From an uncultured Oscillospiraceae bacterium (lineage in GTDB: Bacteria > Bacillota > Clostridia > Oscillospirales > Oscillospiraceae): 15,392 nt of DNA. Below the pieces are notes generated by a model. It was not told the origin of the DNA. It made no database searches and saw only the letters and a list, made by a program, of their open reading frames with translations. Both the position numbers and the translations under genes were made by a program. Every line of letters begins with the position of its first letter. Positions within the stretch are counted from its first letter, which is position 1. This document shows, in pieces, positions 14,035 through 15,392 of this stretch. The stretch lies in assembly GCA_900769995.1 (NCBI GenBank), contig CAAGIT010000183.1:1-15392 (forward strand). The letters run 5' to 3'.

Positions 14035-15392
14035 TTATTCTGCCTTCGTGAGCCAACGCATCAGGATTGCGGCAACCTGCGCACGGGTAGCAACCTCGCA
14101 AGGCTGCAGCTCTCCGTCATTGCCGCGGATCAAGCCCTCGGACACCGCCCATGCCATAGCCTCGCGGGCATAGGCGCTGACCTTGTCGGCATCGGGATAG
14201 CTGTCCAGCACATCCAGCGAAGCACCGGTGGTCTTTGCGTAGCGGAACAGCATCGCCGCAATCTGCTCACGTGTTACGGGTCTATCCGGAGCAAAGAGCG
14301 TCGGAGCTACGCCGTTAATCACGCCATTCTGTACGCCCCAGGCAACGGCATCGGAATACCACATCCCACTCTCCACATCCGTGAAGGGATGCACATACTC
14401 GACCTCCGGCTCACCTTCGATACGGTAAAGGATGGTGACAAACTGAGCACGGGTCATGTTCCCCAGCGGTGCAAACCGGTCGCTGCTGACGCCCCGCATG
14501 AAGCCATTTTCAACCATGAAGTCCACGGCGTCATGATACCAGACATTCAGCGGCACATCGACAAGATGTCTGCTGGGGCAGTCAATGGCAGGGATGATTT
14601 CCTCTTCCCCCTCGCCACAGACCGTGCAGACGCGAATCTGCTTGCCGTCCACCGCACAGGTTGGCTCCTGCGTGATCGTCCAGCTTCCGAAACTGTGACC
14701 CTTGGCCGCGATAATCCAACTGTCTTCCGTAATCTCGTTCTTGCACTCCGCATCGGAGAAGAACTTGCCGCAGACGGTGCAGGTGTAGTATTCGCTGTTG
14801 CCCGCCTCGGTGCAGGTTGCATCCTTGGCCTCGGTCTTTTCGGGTTTGTGACCCTTGGCCGCGATGATCCAACTGTCTTCCGTGATCTCGTTCTTGCACT
14901 CCGCATCGGAGAAGAACCTACCGCAGACGGTGCAAGTGAAGTACTCGCTGTTGCCTGCCTCGGTGCAAGTTGCTTTCTTGGCTTCCGTCTTTTCAGGCGT
15001 ATGACCCTTGGCCGCGATAATCCAACTGCCTTCCGCGATCTCGTTCTTGCACTCCGCATCGGAGAAGTATTTGCCGCAGACGGTGCAGGTATAGTATTCG
15101 CTGTTGCCCGCTTCGGTGCAAGTCGCGTCCTTGGCTTCTGTCTTTTCAGGCGTATGACCCTTGGCCGCGACAATCCAACTGCCTTCTGCGATCTCGTTCT
15201 TGCACTCCGCATCGGAGAAGAACTTGCCGCAGACCGTGCAGGTGTAGTATTCGCTGTTGCCCGCCTCGGTGCAAGTTGCGTCCTTGGCTTCCGTCTTTTC
15301 GGGTTTGTGGCCCTTGGCCGCGATGATCCAACTGCCTTCCGCGATCTCGTTCTTGCACTCCGCATCGGAGAAGAACTTGCCGCAGACGGTGC
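14035..15392 (-). CDS. SLH-domain surface protein with tandem Cys-rich repeats (5' end outside window)
   Basis: The 3' part of a surface protein: 451 codons visible, open at the window edge, ending at TAA 14037-14035. Visible residues 1-232 are about 4.6 copies of a 51-residue unit with TCTVCGKFFSDAECKNEI, SWIIAAKGH and ATCTEAGNSEYY, each carrying a CxxC pair and further cysteines, as in zinc-ribbon-like or disulfide surface repeats. A degenerate unit (PTCAVDGKQIRVCTVCGE) follows. Three SLH domains end the protein, at about 277-327 (DVPLNVWYHDAVDFMVENG), 334-386 (FTDVESGMWYSDAVAWGV) and 396-451 (YPDADKVSAYAREAMAWAV), each with the TRAQ/TREQ-type motif. SLH domains bind secondary wall polymers, so the protein should sit on the cell surface with its unseen N-terminus outward. 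An in-frame internal ATG at 14652 is probably not the start because the repeats continue upstream. Confidence 0.93.
   Translation of the reverse strand, partial: TVCGKFFSDAECKNEIAEGSWIIAAKGHKPEKTEAKDATCTEAGNSEYYTCTVCGKFFSDAECKNEIAEGSWIVAAKGHTPEKTEAKDATCTEAGNSEYYTCTVCGKYFSDAECKNEIAEGSWIIAAKGHTPEKTEAKKATCTEAGNSEYFTCTVCGRFFSDAECKNEITEDSWIIAAKGHKPEKTEAKDATCTEAGNSEYYTCTVCGKFFSDAECKNEITEDSWIIAAKGHSFGSWTITQEPTCAVDGKQIRVCTVCGEGEEEIIPAIDCPSRHLVDVPLNVWYHDAVDFMVENGFMRGVSSDRFAPLGNMTRAQFVTILYRIEGEPEVEYVHPFTDVESGMWYSDAVAWGVQNGVINGVAPTLFAPDRPVTREQIAAMLFRYAKTTGASLDVLDSYPDADKVSAYAREAMAWAVSEGLIRGNDGELQPCEVATRAQVAAILMRWLTKAE
14695..15392 (-). repeat. 153-bp tandem repeat array (about 4.6 copies, continues past edge)
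   Basis: The marker TTGCCGCAGAC (or a one- or two-base variant) recurs at 14765, 14918, 15071, 15224 and 15377, each exactly 153 bases apart and in frame with the SLH protein. Copies differ mostly at synonymous sites. Two protein variants are visible: the three upstream copies read AEGSW and the two downstream copies TEDSW. Confidence 0.97.

Noticed and set aside
14547..15365. 272-codon minus-strand frame rich in Arg, Pro and Ser
   Set aside because: It is an alternate frame of the 153-bp repeats. The frame that continues into the SLH domains has the conserved Cys motifs and is the real one.
14695..15392. CRISPR-like periodicity
   Set aside because: The repeat period is 153 bp, continuous, in frame and protein-coding, without unique spacers.

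Overview
The window looks like chromosomal DNA from a Gram-positive gut-type clostridium, most likely Oscillospiraceae/Ruminococcaceae. This is inferred from AGGAG-type ribosome binding sites, TTGACA/TATAAT promoters with 17-base spacers, a T-box in front of valS, SLH-anchored Cys-repeat proteins, and the uvrC/HPr and rsmD-coaD neighbourhoods. No database search was possible. Every convincing gene is on the minus strand, so it reads from high to low coordinates. No tRNA, rRNA, CRISPR array, transposase or integrase was seen.

The right edge (15392 to 14035) is the 3' part of a surface protein: about 4.6 copies of a 153-bp tandem repeat encoding Cys-rich 51-residue units, then three SLH domains for wall anchoring. 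Next comes an AT-rich gene (13868-13233) for a small two-pass membrane protein with an extracytoplasmic propeller-like domain of unknown function. The core is housekeeping: an HPr-like phosphocarrier with its own promoter, then uvrC, rsmD, coaD and a coiled-coil protein in one tight run closed by a terminator, then an alpha-phosphohexomutase (pgcA), then valS behind a strong promoter and a complete T-box leader, closed by a 15-bp terminator hairpin.

The left edge (4316 to 1) is one continuous reading frame of at least 1438 codons that leaves the window. Because no stop codon lies inside the window, it is easy to miss. It encodes a secreted modular protein: signal peptide, propeller-like N-terminal region, a CHAP/NlpC-P60-like cysteine hydrolase core, five consecutive ricin-type beta-trefoil lectin domains, then a CxxC motif and WSxWS surface repeats. 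It has its own promoter and a structured 5' leader.

The main discovery interest is the pair of surface genes flanking the housekeeping block. They share a TCT-E-x-G / CxxCG motif, so related surface architecture is built at both ends, and the left protein joins a putative wall or peptide hydrolase to a large lectin array. The block between them is ordinary in content but shows some compact regulatory features, such as a T-box terminator that may also serve pgcA and a hairpin between the HPr gene and uvrC.
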